Shown piece by piece: positions 28,801 through 43,000 of a stretch of DNA of 64,000 nucleotides (positions within the stretch are counted from its first letter, which is position 1; every line of letters begins with the position of its first letter). The stretch spans positions 6,388,424 through 6,452,423 of the forward strand of contig LR746267.1 of NCBI GenBank assembly GCA_902729315.2. The letters are read 5' to 3'. Made by a program: the position numbers and the translations under genes. The DNA comes from Spirodela intermedia. Taxonomy: Eukaryota; Streptophyta; Magnoliopsida; Alismatales; Araceae. The notes beneath the pieces were generated by a model that was not told where the DNA came from, searched no databases, and worked only from the letters and a program-made list of their open reading frames with translations.

Positions 28801-31800
28801 GCAAGTTTAACAGAGGATCAAACACTCGTTGGATCAAATATCCACTGAACAGATCCAACCTTTGGGCCAAGGGTCTATTGGGCATCTGTGACACCTGAAC
28901 CAAATATCCATCGGATGATTCCAAAAGTTCAGCCAAACATTCATTGGAGAGGATCCAAAGGTAGACGATACTTACTGGATAAATGAAAGTGGGCATAGAT
29001 TTTGTGAGTAAATTCAAAATGGAAGTACAATCTGTTGGACAAATTGGATACTATGAAACGAGTTGAAGATCATTGTTAAATGAGATTAGTTCATTAACCA
29101 AGTGGGCCTCAATCTATTTCATGCATACAACTTGTTGTTATATTTATTACCTATATCATTTATAATAAAAGTGAAACGATGTATAAATCTAACTCATTCT
29201 TCATATGCATTATTTTATTCATTACAAGATATTAGCACAACACTTTAAAAAATAATAATGATATCAAAATCATAATATACAATATTCTTAAGCATGTTAA
29301 GCTTCATAGTTCGCACTATAGAATATAAAGATAACAATAAAAAATAATTTCTTTTTCTAGAGTATGATGTGTGGAGTATGCCTTCTTTGAAGACTATAGT
29401 TAACAGCCAATGGTCAAAAATACCTAAATGATCTTCAAATCAACCAAACACCCCAAGTTAGAGAAAAAATGAAACATAAAAATTTGAACAGTAAAAAATC
29501 ATGTTACAACATGAATAGTGTTATAAGATAAACTAGTAAATTCCCTTTCAGACCCTAACAGATGAATCAGTAGTAGGTACAACATCCATCGAATAATCAT
29601 CAAATGCCCATGTATACACAATTTAACACTTATTTCATATGTCACATTGGGTAAAAATAGTACAACGGCAAAGCATGCAAATTGAGTCACTTATTGAATA
29701 GTCTTAGGAAGTAACCGGGTCTACCTCTTCCAAAATACAAAATGTTCTTGCTGGAGCTATTTCCTGTGAGTAAATGTGCTGATCTGTGGGAAAAAAAGAT
29801 AACCATTGGCAGCCAATAGCAGGGGCCTGCAACCAGAAACACATTTGATTCACCATGGTAAATTGTCAGGACAGCACAATTTGATTGATACAAGAAATGA
29901 CAGAAAGTTCTGGAAAAATTACTAAAGATGGTGAGTGGCATCAACTGCATAAGAGGTGGTCCCAAGTACCCAACCAAGTTGTCAATAAATTGAGAAAAGC
30001 TAGTCAAAAGTTTGATGGCAATAGTCAAGCAAGCAAATTGATCAATGTTTTGCATCGCAAAAACATAGATCATCTAGTGCCCATGTCTAGGATGACCCTA
30101 AAATCTCGCACAAAGATGCCCTAAAGCCAAATATTTCAATAGGAAAAAAATTATCATGAGATCTACACCAAAACTCTCTCTCCTCTAATGTGCTAGCTTT
30201 CAGCATCCTTACGAGATGACAAAAATGAAAAACATCTCTATCAAGAAGTGTTGTGTGGAAAAAACAGCAATCTCACTTCCATAGAGGTGGGAGCGAATTC
30301 GTCATTACAGCCTCTTATTCCACATCAGTCAAGAAGTGATCACAAAACATTCTACAGAAACATATCCCCACACCATTTTTGTTTCCACACTTTCGTCCCT
30401 TTGCATTCCCAGAACAACACCTATAACCTGTTAACTTTGTTCTGCACATCCCCAAATAACGTCTATGAACATTCCAAATATTCACTCCTGGTGTCCTTCC
30501 CTTGCCCCCATGTTTCTCCTTCAAATAAGTCATTACAACATGGCACCCTTTCTGGTAGAAGTAAAAAATCGCACAACATTAACTTCAATAGTAGATCCCT
30601 TTCACCATTGTTTCTCTTTATAAATCACTCTTCCATTGCATGGGAGATGTTGCAGTGGTATGACATCCCACATCAATTCTCTCCAACTGTGCTTCGTTGC
30701 CTCCACCGTTTCTCACTATAAATTACTCTCAACTAAATGCATAACATTCTCATATGCATCAAACGTGAGACATTTGTGGTATAACGCCCATGGTAGTTCT
30801 TTCCAATCGTACTTCCCTTTCCTCGTCGTTTATTCTTAAAAATAGCCCTTCACCAGACTTCATGGCATCCTAGCTATTAACAATTACCACAATAAAAATC
30901 TCCTCTCAAATGTAATTTACCTAAGACTTTGTTTGTGTTTTAAGAAGATACAAACATAATGTAGAATGAGATCATTCACCTTTCACAGAATAGAGGCTTA
31001 AACTTCCATCAGAGCGATTTTCTCCCGAGAATTAAAATGTTCCAATCACTAGGCATCACGATGCTTTTTGGTAATAAATGCACCGTCACATATTTCTACT
31101 TGAACTAGATCCATATAGAGGAAAACAGCACAACCCTTGTGCATATGCCTTCCTTTAGGCAGCCAAAGCATTATCAGGTGACTGCACAGTTAATGTGACT
31201 CATCCTCTGTAAAGAATAAAGACATCATTTCTATATTATTATTATCAAGATAAAGATACTAGCAATCAGGCTACACATCATGCAATGCAGTACGACAAAG
31301 GAAACTAAAAAAGGTTAATTCTCTATGTGTAACTGTATCACATAGAGGTAATAAACCCTTCAATAAATCAATTACGATTATTTCTCAGCAACAGCAGGTT
31401 AAGCACTTATATCAAAGGTTCTGACAGGAATAGGACTGTTTCATATGCTTTAGAATGATATGATACCTTCCCATTGTCAAATAGTGGGCAGTGGTGGAGT
31501 ACTTTCATAAAAATTTTAATGGTTGACTGACAAGTAGGGAAGACTCCTATCAAGTAGGTGAGAGCATTAACTAGGAGAGATGAACTTGAAATTTAAACCA
31601 TTGTGATAAAATCTTCCGCAACAGAAGACAAATCAGATTTACGAAGGTTCAGATTGAAATTCATCTGAATCCAAAATGCTCTGGCAAGGCAGAAAAGGAA
31701 AAAACAACAGCAAAACAAAAGATTTGTATTTAAAGATATAGCCCATTCTATAGGATCATGATACACAAAAATCAGTCTATTTTGAATTGAAATGAATAGA

Positions 31801-33290
31801 GGTAACAGTATACAAGATAACTGCGAAAAGCCTGCACACTTTTTAAAAAGGAGATGGGCAAACCTGTGAAAAATTAATGCCATATGTCATTTGTATCTTT
31901 GGATTAGGGAAGGCAGCAACAAAAGAATCATCCCTCCAAACATACAACGGTTCATGGACTACAGGTGCCAGTTTAGCAATCTCTATGCCAGTGTTGTCTT
32001 TTGCAGAACAAAGGCCAGCTTCTTCTATTGCTTCCACCCATTCCCTGGATGATCCATCCAATATTGGAACCTGTTAGCCAATAATGAATGCATCTTAGTA
32101 TTTTCCATTCATGAGAGCAACCAAAACATGCCGACTCAAGGGCTTCCCAAGACTAGTACTAGTACAAACTAGGGAATGATACAGTAAGTCATAGAAAACC
32201 AACGTCTTGTATGGATCCTTAAGTTATTTTATGGACCGACGATGGGCCACATCTATGGATTTACTGCTTCAGGCAACATATTGACATATTCCTATTGTTG
32301 GACGAGACATAGCCTACGTAGTTAACTTGAAAAAAGATTACTGGGTTTCTTTTAAAAATCATACATTCACACATGCTTATAAGAGAGACAGAAGAAGGGT
32401 GATAATTGCGTGTCTTTAGAGATAATGAGAGAGAAAGGGAAGACAAAGATATTGATACATAAAGACGTATGGATGCAACACGAAAAATCTAATATCATGA
32501 CAATGGTTTACATCACGGATCACAGCTAGGATTTAATTCTATATGAGCTATCTCTCTTTGGAGAGATAGCATACGTAATACGTCGTAGGTTTTGTTATCA
32601 CGGTTTACTTTTACAGTGCATAGCAATCTTCTTGCAGATGATCAAAAAACGGGCCGATGAAAAATATTCTGCCAGCTTAAGTGAGTCAATTCTGAGTCCA
32701 AGCGCTCGTTCTAAAGCAGTCATTCTCAAATATATTCCAAATGAAGTTAGAATGAATAAATCTTCATATAGAAGAAGAGACGAGAAAGTAAAAAACACCT
32801 CATTTCCCCCTTCAACTTCGACACGGACGTTGTCGACGCCAGAGCCCTCGAGTGCCGACAGCAGGTGCTCCACAGTACCAATTATAGCAGATCCCCTGCG
32901 TAGCGTCGTACAAAGTTGTGACTCGACAACGTGGTCAATGGTAGCGGGAATCGTCACCCAGTCGCCCGCCAGGGCGAAGTACCTTCCTTCCCCCGCCCTG
33001 GCCGGAAGTAACCTAACGGTGGCGGAGACTCCCGAGTGGAGCCCCGTGCCCGACCGCTCCACAACAGAAGCGAGGGTCTGCTGCGGCTTCCCAGTCTGGC
33101 ATCGAGATAAGCAACCATTGTGAGCTACAAAACAACCGCGCAGTCGAGAACTGCGAGATGGTGAGATATCCAGACAATGGAGGAGAAGAAAAATCACCAT
33201 CTCCCACGAAACAGGCGAAGAAGCCAGGGCCCTGAATGTTCGGACCGAGGCGGGCCAGCTCCGGCGAGCCATCACGCCGCGGAGGAACAT
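22855..33290 (-). CDS. LPXC: UDP-3-O-acyl-N-acetylglucosamine deacetylase (plant LpxC)
   Basis: Seven exons: 33290-33198, 33095-32799, 32070-31864, 29826-29725, 27185-27121, 24095-23951 and 22959-22855. All have GT-AG borders and matching phase, giving 337 residues (about 305 in bacteria). The N-terminal region ([15 protein letters not shown]...) looks like a mitochondrial presequence. LpxC hallmarks are all present: TVEHLLSAL (catalytic E107, zinc ligand H108), [11 protein letters not shown] (zinc ligands H274 and D278; K275) and AGHALH in the last exon (catalytic H306). By family it deacetylates UDP-3-O-acyl-GlcNAc, the committed step of lipid A-type synthesis; plant homologues act in mitochondria. 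Introns of 2-3 kb make the gene 10.4 kb long. It is divergent from NUP155, with 871 bp between the start codons. Retention of intron 1 (102 nt) would stay in frame, so the N-terminus is the least certain part. Confidence 0.92.
23074..23515. repeat. Imperfect tandem duplication (~219-bp unit) in the last LPXC intron
   Basis: Two copies start at 23074 and 23293 (GGGATGGTGAACATAGATTG versus GGGATGATGAACATGGATTA). They share blocks such as GTCGGGTCAACGTTCTAGCA, CTTATCCTCTTCCTGGCTA and GGAATGAAAATTTCA, with small indels. The second unit has an extra stretch around 23360-23375. Function unknown. Confidence 0.85.
24096..27120 (-). other. LPXC intron 5 (3.0 kb)
   Basis: AT-rich. It contains a minus-strand frame of about 60 codons at 26770-26955 with acidic, protein-like composition and no recognised family, possibly a transposon or gene remnant. 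No splice partner was found. Confidence 0.6.
27186..29724 (-). other. LPXC intron 4 (2.5 kb)
   Basis: AT-rich. Around 28590-29040 short phrases of the type ATCCA..TGGA recur (near 28830, 28850, 28900, 28945), suggesting an old repeat or LTR remnant. No coding motif was found to classify it. Confidence 0.5.
29827..31863 (-). other. LPXC intron 3 (2.0 kb)
   Basis: Contains a T/C-rich plus-strand stretch (about 30250-30850) with locally repeated phrases such as TTTCTC..TATAAATTACTC, probably old repeat DNA. No gene recognised. Intron 2 (32071-32798) is likewise without recognised features. Confidence 0.5.
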
Positions 33291-34161
33291 CGTGACAGCC
33301 GCAGTGTCCTTCACTTTTCCTCATTATATATGCTGTGCCATATTATCATATACACCCTCGCTGGATTAAAAGTTGCATATTTACCATTCTCACAATTACC
33401 GGTCTTGCCTCGTCTCGTTATATCTAGAAAATTGTTCTGCATAATTGCATAAAAATTGTCTCATACCCAAACATAATTTTTTTTGAATTTTTTTTGATAT
33501 TTTTTATTTATTGCATTTTGGGGCACTTGATAATTTCAAAAGTCAATTAAAAAATTATTACCCTGAATCCCTTCGTTGAGAAAAGCCTAAAAAGGAAACG
33601 TTCGCCATTAATTAATATCATAGTGAGCCAAACAGCTAATTAAATAATTTATTATTTCTTTTTAAATAGAAGTTAGCACCATTTTTACCGGTTAGTGGCG
33701 TGGAGCTGATACAATAGGTTATGAGCTAAGGCTCATTTAGTTAATCATAGAATACTGCTTCATAAGATTTTAATAAAAGTTGAGGTCCAATAAAAGCTTG
33801 ACATGTGTACTATGGATAATTAATTTATAATTCAATCGATAATTAGCGTCGAATATTATTATAATAATAATTATTATTAATGCATAAGGTTTTAGAGACC
33901 AGATAGTGGGGCCGTCTTCTGGGAAGCCGTTGACCGGATGGATCCCGTTTACCCTGGCTGACGGTGTCGGGTGAGTCGCGAAATTGCGGCTCCCCCGCTC
34001 TGTAGAGGTTCTCCGTCTCCGTGCTATTTTTTTATAGCCCTCGCGGCCACCCCAGCGCGGCAACTCTCTGTACCCTGCATAAACCCCGTCGTCTGGTCGG
34101 GGAGAAGACGCCCTCCTAGGGTTTCGCTGGCTCCCTCTCTCTCGCGACTGGAGAGAGGGGA
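33291..34161. other. Divergent promoter region between LPXC and NUP155
   Basis: 871 bp between two start codons that face away from each other. The LPXC side is AT-rich with a TATATAA-like tract at 33324-33330. The NUP155 side (33900-34160) is GC-rich with a pyrimidine-rich leader and no clear TATA box, as usual for a housekeeping gene. Confidence 0.6.
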
Positions 34162-36993
34162 ATGGCCTGGGAGGACGAGGTAGTGGGCCCCGACGTGGCG
34201 TCTGCTGGCCTGCATATCAGCGAGCGCATTGGCAGGGACGTCGCCGCGCAGTTCGACTTGGAGGAGGCCCTTGAGGCCTCCAGATACGCAAGCCACCCCT
34301 ACTCTTCCCACCCCAAAGAGGTGCGCATTCTGATCCTTCGGTGTCTAGGGTTCGTCACATCGATGTCCTGGGAAGGAAATCCGAAATTACCGGGGTTTGC
34401 CACGAGCTGGGCTGGGTCTTTGAAGATTGCATTGTTCGTTCTTGGGTTTATTTATATGTTCCCACTGTTCTCCATGACAGTGGCCTCCGCTGTACGAAGT
34501 GGTAGACAATCGAGAGTTGCCCCCTGTTCTCATAGGGAGGTATAACGCTGCTGGCGGCGAGGGAACCGCTCTGTGCGGAATATTTCCAGAGATCCGGCGG
34601 GCATGGGCTTCTGTCGACAACTCCCTTTTCTTATGGCGTTTCGATAAGTGGTGACTTCTCTGGCTGATTGAGAATTGATTTTTAGTTTATATATAATGAG
34701 ACCTGCTATTGATCCCTTTATCCTCGTGCTCTGTGTTCTGTGTTGTTTGTTTCAATTGATTTATGCAAGGAGTTTTGGTTGTAGGTTGCACTTTTGATTG
34801 TTATACAACCCCATTGTAAACTAAAACATGTTCTAGGAGAGCCTGGGAAGAATCTCCCTCTGCTGCCAACTGCGCTCGGGTACATGGTTGTCTGTGTACT
34901 TGAAAAGCAATCAGAGATTTGGGCCTCATTGTTGTTTGTGAATCATATGATCCATTTACGTCGTGTGAAGCGTAATTAACTTCAACTCTCCGCTATGTAA
35001 GTTTTGAAATGCACGCTCTGTGCTACGTTCCCTGTAGAAACTTGGTTAGGGGGTCATTCCGTGCAGAAAGTTGTTGAGTTCTTATTCTTTGAACTTTGTT
35101 GAACCATACATGCAACTTGGTTGGAGCTTGCCTTTTTTCTACCCAGAATGTTGCCCTAGAAAATAATTCCGTCATAATAGTGTTCGCAGAAGGTTCTATT
35201 TTTCTGCCTAAATGAGGAGAAATGCTGTACAGCATAACAGAGATACAATGGTGGGGTATGTGAGAATTGAAGAGTTTCTCAGGGCAGAAGCTAATGAAAC
35301 GGGCGACAAAGAATTAAACTCCTCTTTTAAACTGTTGCTCCATCCTTGACAAGGATGGTAAGCACTAATCTGTCAAATTAAAAAAAATTGAAGGGTGATG
35401 TGTATGGGGATGTGATAATAATTCGAAACGGCTATATTAGCTAAGAGGAGGCGGGTGGAACATGAGTAGTAAGAAGAGGAAGAGTAGACATGTACAACAA
35501 TGTCCAGAAATCAGTGATTTGATGCTTGAGCTTTGTTCTGCGACAGAAAGAACTAATAGAACATTGGAAAATACTTGGGTAGAATTTGAAGATTAGATTA
35601 GTGGAATTTTCCTCATTCGAGGGCTACAGGAGTAATTTCTTGCAACAATGGAGACAAATCATAAGGAACGAGTCGAGACATTCGCTATTTAGATGAAAGA
35701 TAAATGAGGATTTATGCAATAGAGATGTTTCAGTTTGGTTATCCATCCCATTGTGGAGGTAGAAGCGCTTGTGGACTAGTTCCTGTAGCAGAAAGAAAAA
35801 GAAAAGAAAGGCTCAGATAGAACCTTAGAAAATTGATTAAGCGATATTCAATTTGAAAGGACTGCCCACGGTCCCTTGTTCGCTTACAGGGAGCACACTT
35901 CAATCTGAATTGTTCGGCGTCTGGTTTTTAGAGGTGTAAAGGGTGGTAAATGAGTAGACTTTCTTGGATGCAACAACAGTCAGGACCATTTTGGAGGTTC
36001 TATATCTTATTTTTGTGTGCCAAAATATGGTGTGGACATTGCTAATTATCACGAGAACAACAATGAACCTTATCATAATGCCAAAACGATTTCCCAAAAT
36101 TGTTGATATAGAAATGAAGAATGGTGGTGTGAATATCACTGCATACCGAAGATATGACATTTAGGAATTGTCGCAAGATGTGAAATTCTTAGTTTTGTCG
36201 AGTTGGTGGAATCATATGACGGTATTTTGTCTTGAGCTAGATATTTTTCTTCAGTTATTTTGTGGTAAGAAATAACCAAGTGGAATTTGTGATGCAACTA
36301 AAAGATGTCTAATTGAGGTTCGCTACTGATCAGTTTTGAGGGGTCAGATAATATAACCACTGTCAGTCATCAACAGTTTGGAATACAAGCCACCATGCTT
36401 TGTGGTGGCTTTGAGTACCTTATTTAGGGAACATAAGCCACCCTTCCAAATCAACAGTTGTGCAAATCTCCACTTCAATTCACCAAGGCATCTAAAAAAC
36501 TCTTTCTCATTTTTTCATTTAACTTTATTCTCCTTGATTGGGCACAATTCATCAGATTTTCATCTCTCAAAGGTAGATTGGTTAACTACCTCCCGAGTTC
36601 TTTTTGGGTTTATAGCTTTTCAATTTTGGTAAGACTTGGGCTTCTTTGTCAGCCTTTATTGGTAATTTTTTCTTTTTTAATGCGTTTTTTACCTCATGTT
36701 GTTTTTAGTCCTGTATTTTTAATTTTAATGCGTAATGTGTTTCTACCACCTTTTTATCACACAGTTGTCTTCCCGCGTACTTCATTGCTTCTCGCTATTG
36801 TATTCTGGTTCCTATCCTTGCGGTTTTATGCCAATCCAGAATATTTTCGGTCAATCTTCTGATATGATATTCTTATGCAAGACTGAAGGACGTTTCACAA
36901 GGATGCCTTTATAGCGTCTAAAAGTTATTCTACTACTCCTTGTTGTGCGGAAAAACTTATTTGGCTTTCATTTGATCCATAGTGTGTCCAAAT

Positions 36994-37052
<59 letters not shown>

Positions 37053-40000
37053 AACTCCATCTAGTGAGCAGGTCGCACATCTATATATGCTTGTCTTTCA
37101 GTCTTTGGCTTCCAAAGACTAATGTCCAGTTCTGCTTCCAACTTTCCATTTCTCCCCCTTAAAAGTTGAAAGGTTTTTACCAATGCTTGGAGACTAATAG
37201 TCACATGTGAAACAAGGACAAAAAGCTTTCATAACTATTACATCGCACTCTTTGGCTGCCCTAAAAAGTAGCTAAACTCACATGATGTTCAAAACTCTAA
37301 TGATTATATCTCCATCTTCATTCATCACAAGCTGGCTATTTCTCTATATGCTAGTTAGAATTCTGGTATGATCGCCACCAATTGGACACTCTCGTCTTTA
37401 GCTACATGATTCTAGTAGCTCCCCTGTCTTCTTACAAATCTTTCTCAACTCCCAGTTGCCTTTGCGTCACATGCACATTTACTGCAAGTTTCTTATATTT
37501 ATGATACATTCTTCAAATTTTTCCCATCAAGTCGATATGTGGAAGACTTTGATACAAGAAAACAACTTCATCTATTAGGAAGTGCTAACTACTGAAGATC
37601 TATTTGATCCAATGCTAATTGCACCTCTTAGCCTATTGGCACCTGCATATATCAATGTTAATGTATTCCTTTAAATGGATTGAGTTGGCTTCTGTTTAGT
37701 AATAGATCTCTGTGGGCGATGTTCCATAATTGTTCCAAGCCGTTTTAGTTGTGCCATGATTTGCAGAATAAGTTAGTTGAAGTTGGGGAAGTGCATCCAG
37801 ATCACGATGTAGTCTAGAGTTTTTTTTTCTCATGATTATCGTTCTTTGCTAAGCATCTCTGGATACTCGTCTCTATATCAATGGCTTGCCCATTTTATTT
37901 TCAGTTGTTTTTTATTTCTAATGCAGCCTCTTTTTCTAATATTTAGGGATGGCCAGTGCCCTGAGTATAGTGGTGAGGAACAGGCAATATGTGCTGTTGG
38001 TCTTGTTAGATCTAAACCCGGAGTTTTTGTTGAAGGAATACAGTATCTTTTGGTCTTAGCAACTCCCGTTGAGGTTTGAATTTTCTGTTTCCTAATTCAC
38101 ATTTTCTTCCTTTAACTAATTTTTTTTTCTTTGCAAATATAAGGTTGCTTTTACTCTTTCTCAGAGACTACTTTTCTTTTGTTTAAAAGGAGCACATCAT
38201 ATTTGTAAAACTTAATGATAATACTCTTTGATCTCATTGCAACCTGCTAAAGAATTTTGTAGGGGTGTAGTTTCCTCTTCATCTGCTTTTTTCTGCCTTA
38301 TTTTTTCTTAAAAATGCACGTCTATGCGAGTTTGCGTGATGATTCCATAAGAGTCTTAATTTTTAATTATATCATTTTACCGAACTTATAATATTTATTG
38401 GCCAGAGAATGCATGATTAATGCTGCTGTCTCTAATCTTGTTAGGTTCACAGAGTAATGTTGAGGTATTTTGGGATAAATAATGAGCCTTTCTCCTTGTT
38501 ATTTTGACATTCATTTTAGTTCGTTGGAGACACTAAGAAACCATTAATCAGCAATCGTCAAGTTTGAGCACTGAACCTTTTTTTCACAAGCTATCCCAGT
38601 TTCTGTTGACTTCCATTTTAGTGTCCGAAGAACTTGGCTTGTCTGTGGATCCAGGTGCAACACGTTAGTGTAAAGAAATTTTATTTTTGTACATATTTCT
38701 TTCCTGCCTGTAATCTGGTCCACATGCTGCTTAGTTGGTGATAGCTTTCCTCTTGTTACACATACTGCAGTGCTGGTCATTAAAAAATAATTATTCTCCT
38801 TTGAAGTAGCATTTTTGTTGAATATTGTACGAGGACAGAGCATTGTAACGGTTGCATGTTCAAGAATTGTCTGGCTGACAACATGCTGAAAACTATGGCA
38901 CATTCTTGAGTGGTTTAGACAAAGAACGTGTAATTTACCTTTGCAGTGTCTAAATTTCTTTGACTCATGATATATATGAGAATTTTGTTGTACATATGAC
39001 GCTTACATGCATTGGGTTTATGATTGTTTGTATAGTTATGGTTCAATTCTATGTACACTTCCGTGCTCAAAAGCTTTCTTTTGATTTCTCACTATACAAA
39101 GGTCAAAATGTTTTGTTTGTCCTCATTTCATATGTTTCTATCATTGTTCATTATATTTTGATGATTTCGATCTTACATATGTTCTACTCTATATGTGATT
39201 TCTACTTCAAACTATTTCTTTTTAGTGTTTTTCCGTTATAGCACCAGTGCATTCTTCTATTCAGCTAACTTATTGCTCCTTTTGATGCTAGCTGATTCTT
39301 ATTGGAGTATGCTGCTCAGGAAGGGGTGATGGAATAGATCCGTATGCAGATATTTCCTTGCAACCCTTACCTGAGTACACAATCTCGTCAGATGGAGTTA
39401 CTATGACTTGCATTACATGTACAGATAAGGGGCAGATTTTCCTGGCTGGTCGTGATGGGCACATCTATGAAATGCTTTATACATCTGGCTCTGGCTGGCA
39501 TAAGCGGTGCCGTAAAGTGTGTCTTACAGCAGGCTTGAGTAGTCTTCTTTCGAGGTATGTTCTCAGACCATGGTGAAATTTCTATAAGATAAGTTTTAAG
39601 GTTTGAATTTATAAGAACTAAGTTGGATGTTATTTTTTGTTCAGGTGGGTTTTGCCTAATGCTCTTAAATTTGGATCTGTTGATCCTATTATTGATATGG
39701 TTGTCGATAATGAGAGGCACATTCTGTATGCACGAACTGAAGACATGAAGCTCCAGGTTTATGATCTTGGTGAACATGGTGATGCTCCTCTCCGGAAAAT
39801 CGCTGAAGAAAAAAACTTAATTGATCCCCGTGACACACAATATAGTGTTAGAAGATCCAACGGATCAAGAACAGCTTCTCGAGCACCAAAACCATCTATA
39901 GCTTGCATTTCCCCTTTATCTATGTTGGAATCAAGATGTCTACACCTTGTTGCTGTTTTATCTGATGGCAGAAGATTGTATCTTTCAACCTCGTCATCTA

Positions 40001-43000
40001 GTGGAAGTGGCATCTCTGTTGGTGGTTTCACTGGAATTAGTAGTATTAGTCACAGGCCGCGGTATTTGAAGGTTGTTGCATCTAGGCCTTCACCTCCTGT
40101 GGGGGTTGGAAGTGGGATTACATTTGGAGCTGTATCATTAGCTGGTCGCACCCAGACTGACGATCTGACCTTGAAGGTGGATACTGCTTTTTATTCATCA
40201 GGAACGTTGTTGCTTTCTGATTCTTCACTGTCGACAATGTCATCTCTCCTGATTGTGTACAGGGATTTGAGCATGCAATCCACTTCCTCAGGTAACCTTG
40301 GAATGACAAGAAGTACTCGAGCACTGCGGGAAATAGTATCATCCTTACCTGTCGAAGGTCGAATGCTTTTTGTGGCAGATGTCTTACCCCAGCCTGATAC
40401 TGCAGCTACTATTCAGTCATTGTATTTGGATGTAGAACCTTGTGCTTTTGAAGGTTCTAGAGAATCGAGTGAAAAAGCATCAGCAAAGCTGTGGGCTCGA
40501 GGAGACCTGCCAAGTCAACATATCTTACCAAGGAGAAGGATTGTTGTGTTCACTACCACGGGTATGACAGAAATTGCTCTGAATAGGCCTGTGGATATTC
40601 TTAGAAAGTTGCTAGAGTCTCATTCACCAAGGTCATTATTGGAGGATTTTTTTAATCGATTTGGTGCTGCAGAGGCTGCTGCAATGTGCTTATTGCTTGC
40701 AGCAAAGTTAATTTCCGCTGAGGAAAATTTAATTAGCAACTCAGTTGCAGACAAGGCTGCAGAAGCATTTGAAGATCCAAGGATTGTTGGAATGCCCCAA
40801 CTTGACAGCAGTAGTGCTTTGTCAAACACAAGAACACCACCTGGAGGTTTCAGCATGGGGCAGGTTGTCCAAGAAGCTGAACCTGTCTTTTCTGGTGCAC
40901 ATGAAGGGCTTTGTTTGTGCTCGTCTAGGTTGCTTTATCCCATATGGGAGTTTCCCATTGTAATTATTCAGGGGAAAGTTGGTTCTGACTCTCGGTCTGA
41001 AGGTGTAATTGTTTGTAGACTGTCAGCTGAAGCAATGCAGGTGCTTGAAAGAAAGATTCGTTCTTTAGAGATGTTTCTAAGATCCAGAAGAAATCAGAGA
41101 AGGGGGCTCTATGGGTATGTCGCTGGCCTTGGAGATCGTTCTGGTTCTATTCTCTATGGAACTGGTTCAGATTCGTCAGTTGGCCAAATTAAGGCCAGAA
41201 GTTTGTTTAACTCACCTTCTCAAAATGCTGATTCACCTGAGGCGATGCATTCTAGTAAAAGGCAAAGACTCCCCTATACTCCCACGGAGTTGGCTGCGAT
41301 GGAGGTAAATTCCGTAGTGTACAAATTATCCATAGATGTTATACCTTGAACTTAGCTTTTGGCCACCTCACAGGTTAGGGCAATGGAATGCCTTAGGAGG
41401 CTGCTTCGAAGATCAAGTGAAGCTCTTTTCTTGCTTCAAGTTATTTCGCAGCATCATATTACCCGCTTGATCCAGTCTTTGGATACTGACCTCCATCAAA
41501 AACTTGTTCAGTTAACATTCCACCAACTAGTCTGTTCTGAGGAAGGCGACCATATCGCAATGAGGCTTATTTCTGGTCTAATGGAGGTAGCTTTAACTTT
41601 TCTGTCGCGCAATGCATCACTATTGGTACAGTTATGGGCTGTTGTGTATACCTTTAAATGACAATTGTGTTTGATGCCTTTATTCTTGGGAAAGCTTAGA
41701 TGGTCTTACTCATGTTGCATACTTCAACCAGCAAGGGGAAGATGATATTGTATAATGTAGTGTATACATTTTATTTGTTGCCTTGATTTTCCATTTCTTT
41801 TTCTGGAAATTGGGATCAACAATAGGGTACTCGATGTTCAAACATATGTGCATACAATCTTATTTCTTTTCTTTCTGGTTGCAGTACTATATTGGGCCAG
41901 ATGGCAGGGGCACAGTAGACGAAATTAGCGGAAAACTCCGTGATGGATGTCCGAGCTACTTCAATGAGTCTGATTACAAGTATTTCTTAGCTGTGGAATG
42001 CCTTGAGAAGGCTTCTGTTAGCACTAAGGCTGAGGACAGGGAAAATCTTGCTAAAGATGCTTTGAATCTTTTGACCAAAATTCCAGAGTCTGCAGATTTG
42101 AGAACTGTGTGCAAACGGTTTGAAGATTTGAGGTATCCTGCTTGATTTAGTGTCTTGTATCTGTCACAATAACTTTCGTTTTTTATTTTTTAATTAATTT
42201 GGTTATTCCCTGCTCCATCTTGTGGCAAAATCATGATGAGATGATTTGTGCAATGTAGATTTTATGAAGCTGTTGTACGGCTGCCCTTGCAAAAAGCTCA
42301 AGTTCTTGACCCTAATTTCGATGCGCTGAATGAAAAGATTGATGCAGGACGTCGGGAAAATGCTTTATCTCTTCGCTGCCAGTGCTATGAGATAGTAACT
42401 GGTGCTCTTCATTTTCTCAAAGGTGAATCTGGGCTGCAGGTACCGCAGAGGGAATTTAGTACCTCTGGAAAAATATCTAATGGACGATCGGTGCTTGATC
42501 AGGCCTCTCGAGACAGATACATACTGCAGATTGTACAGTTAAGCATTCAATGGCCTGATAGAGTATTTCATGAGTATTTGTATGATAAAATGATTGATCT
42601 AGGACTAGAAAGTGAGCTGTTGGAGTATGGAGGTCCTGATTTGGTTCCTTTCCTTCAAAGTGCTGGGCGTGAGCATTCGAAAGAGGTTTGTGCTGCATGT
42701 TCTTTCTTCCTATTGCTTTCTTCATAATCTTCTAGAACTGAACGATAACCCTGACTGGTTTGCCTGTGAAATCTTATTTTGCTTGAATATTGAGACTGAT
42801 AAAGAAGACATGCACCCCTCTGGATGCTAAAATGTTACTATCAATTTTAATAGTTTCGTCTTTCATATCTCACATTTTGTAACTTATTTCACATTCACAA
42901 ACATCCCCTGGCTTTAGTTGATACTTCAGCTCGATGATAACATCTTGCTAACTTATTTCACACGACCAGTTTGTGAAAAGAGGTTAGAAGACTGAGTGGC

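Noticed and set aside
30248-30721. 157-codon plus-strand frame in LPXC intron 3
   Set aside because: Low-complexity Ser/His/Phe-rich translation from T/C-rich repeats; no recognisable family.
36165-36200. Phrase GTGAAATTCTTAG resembling a conserved 18S rRNA segment
   Set aside because: The match stops after about a dozen bases and the flanks do not fit 18S rRNA, so it is chance.
36458-36862. 134-codon hydrophobic frame in NUP155 intron 2
   Set aside because: Phe/Leu-rich translation expected from T-rich intron DNA; it looks like membrane segments only because of base composition.
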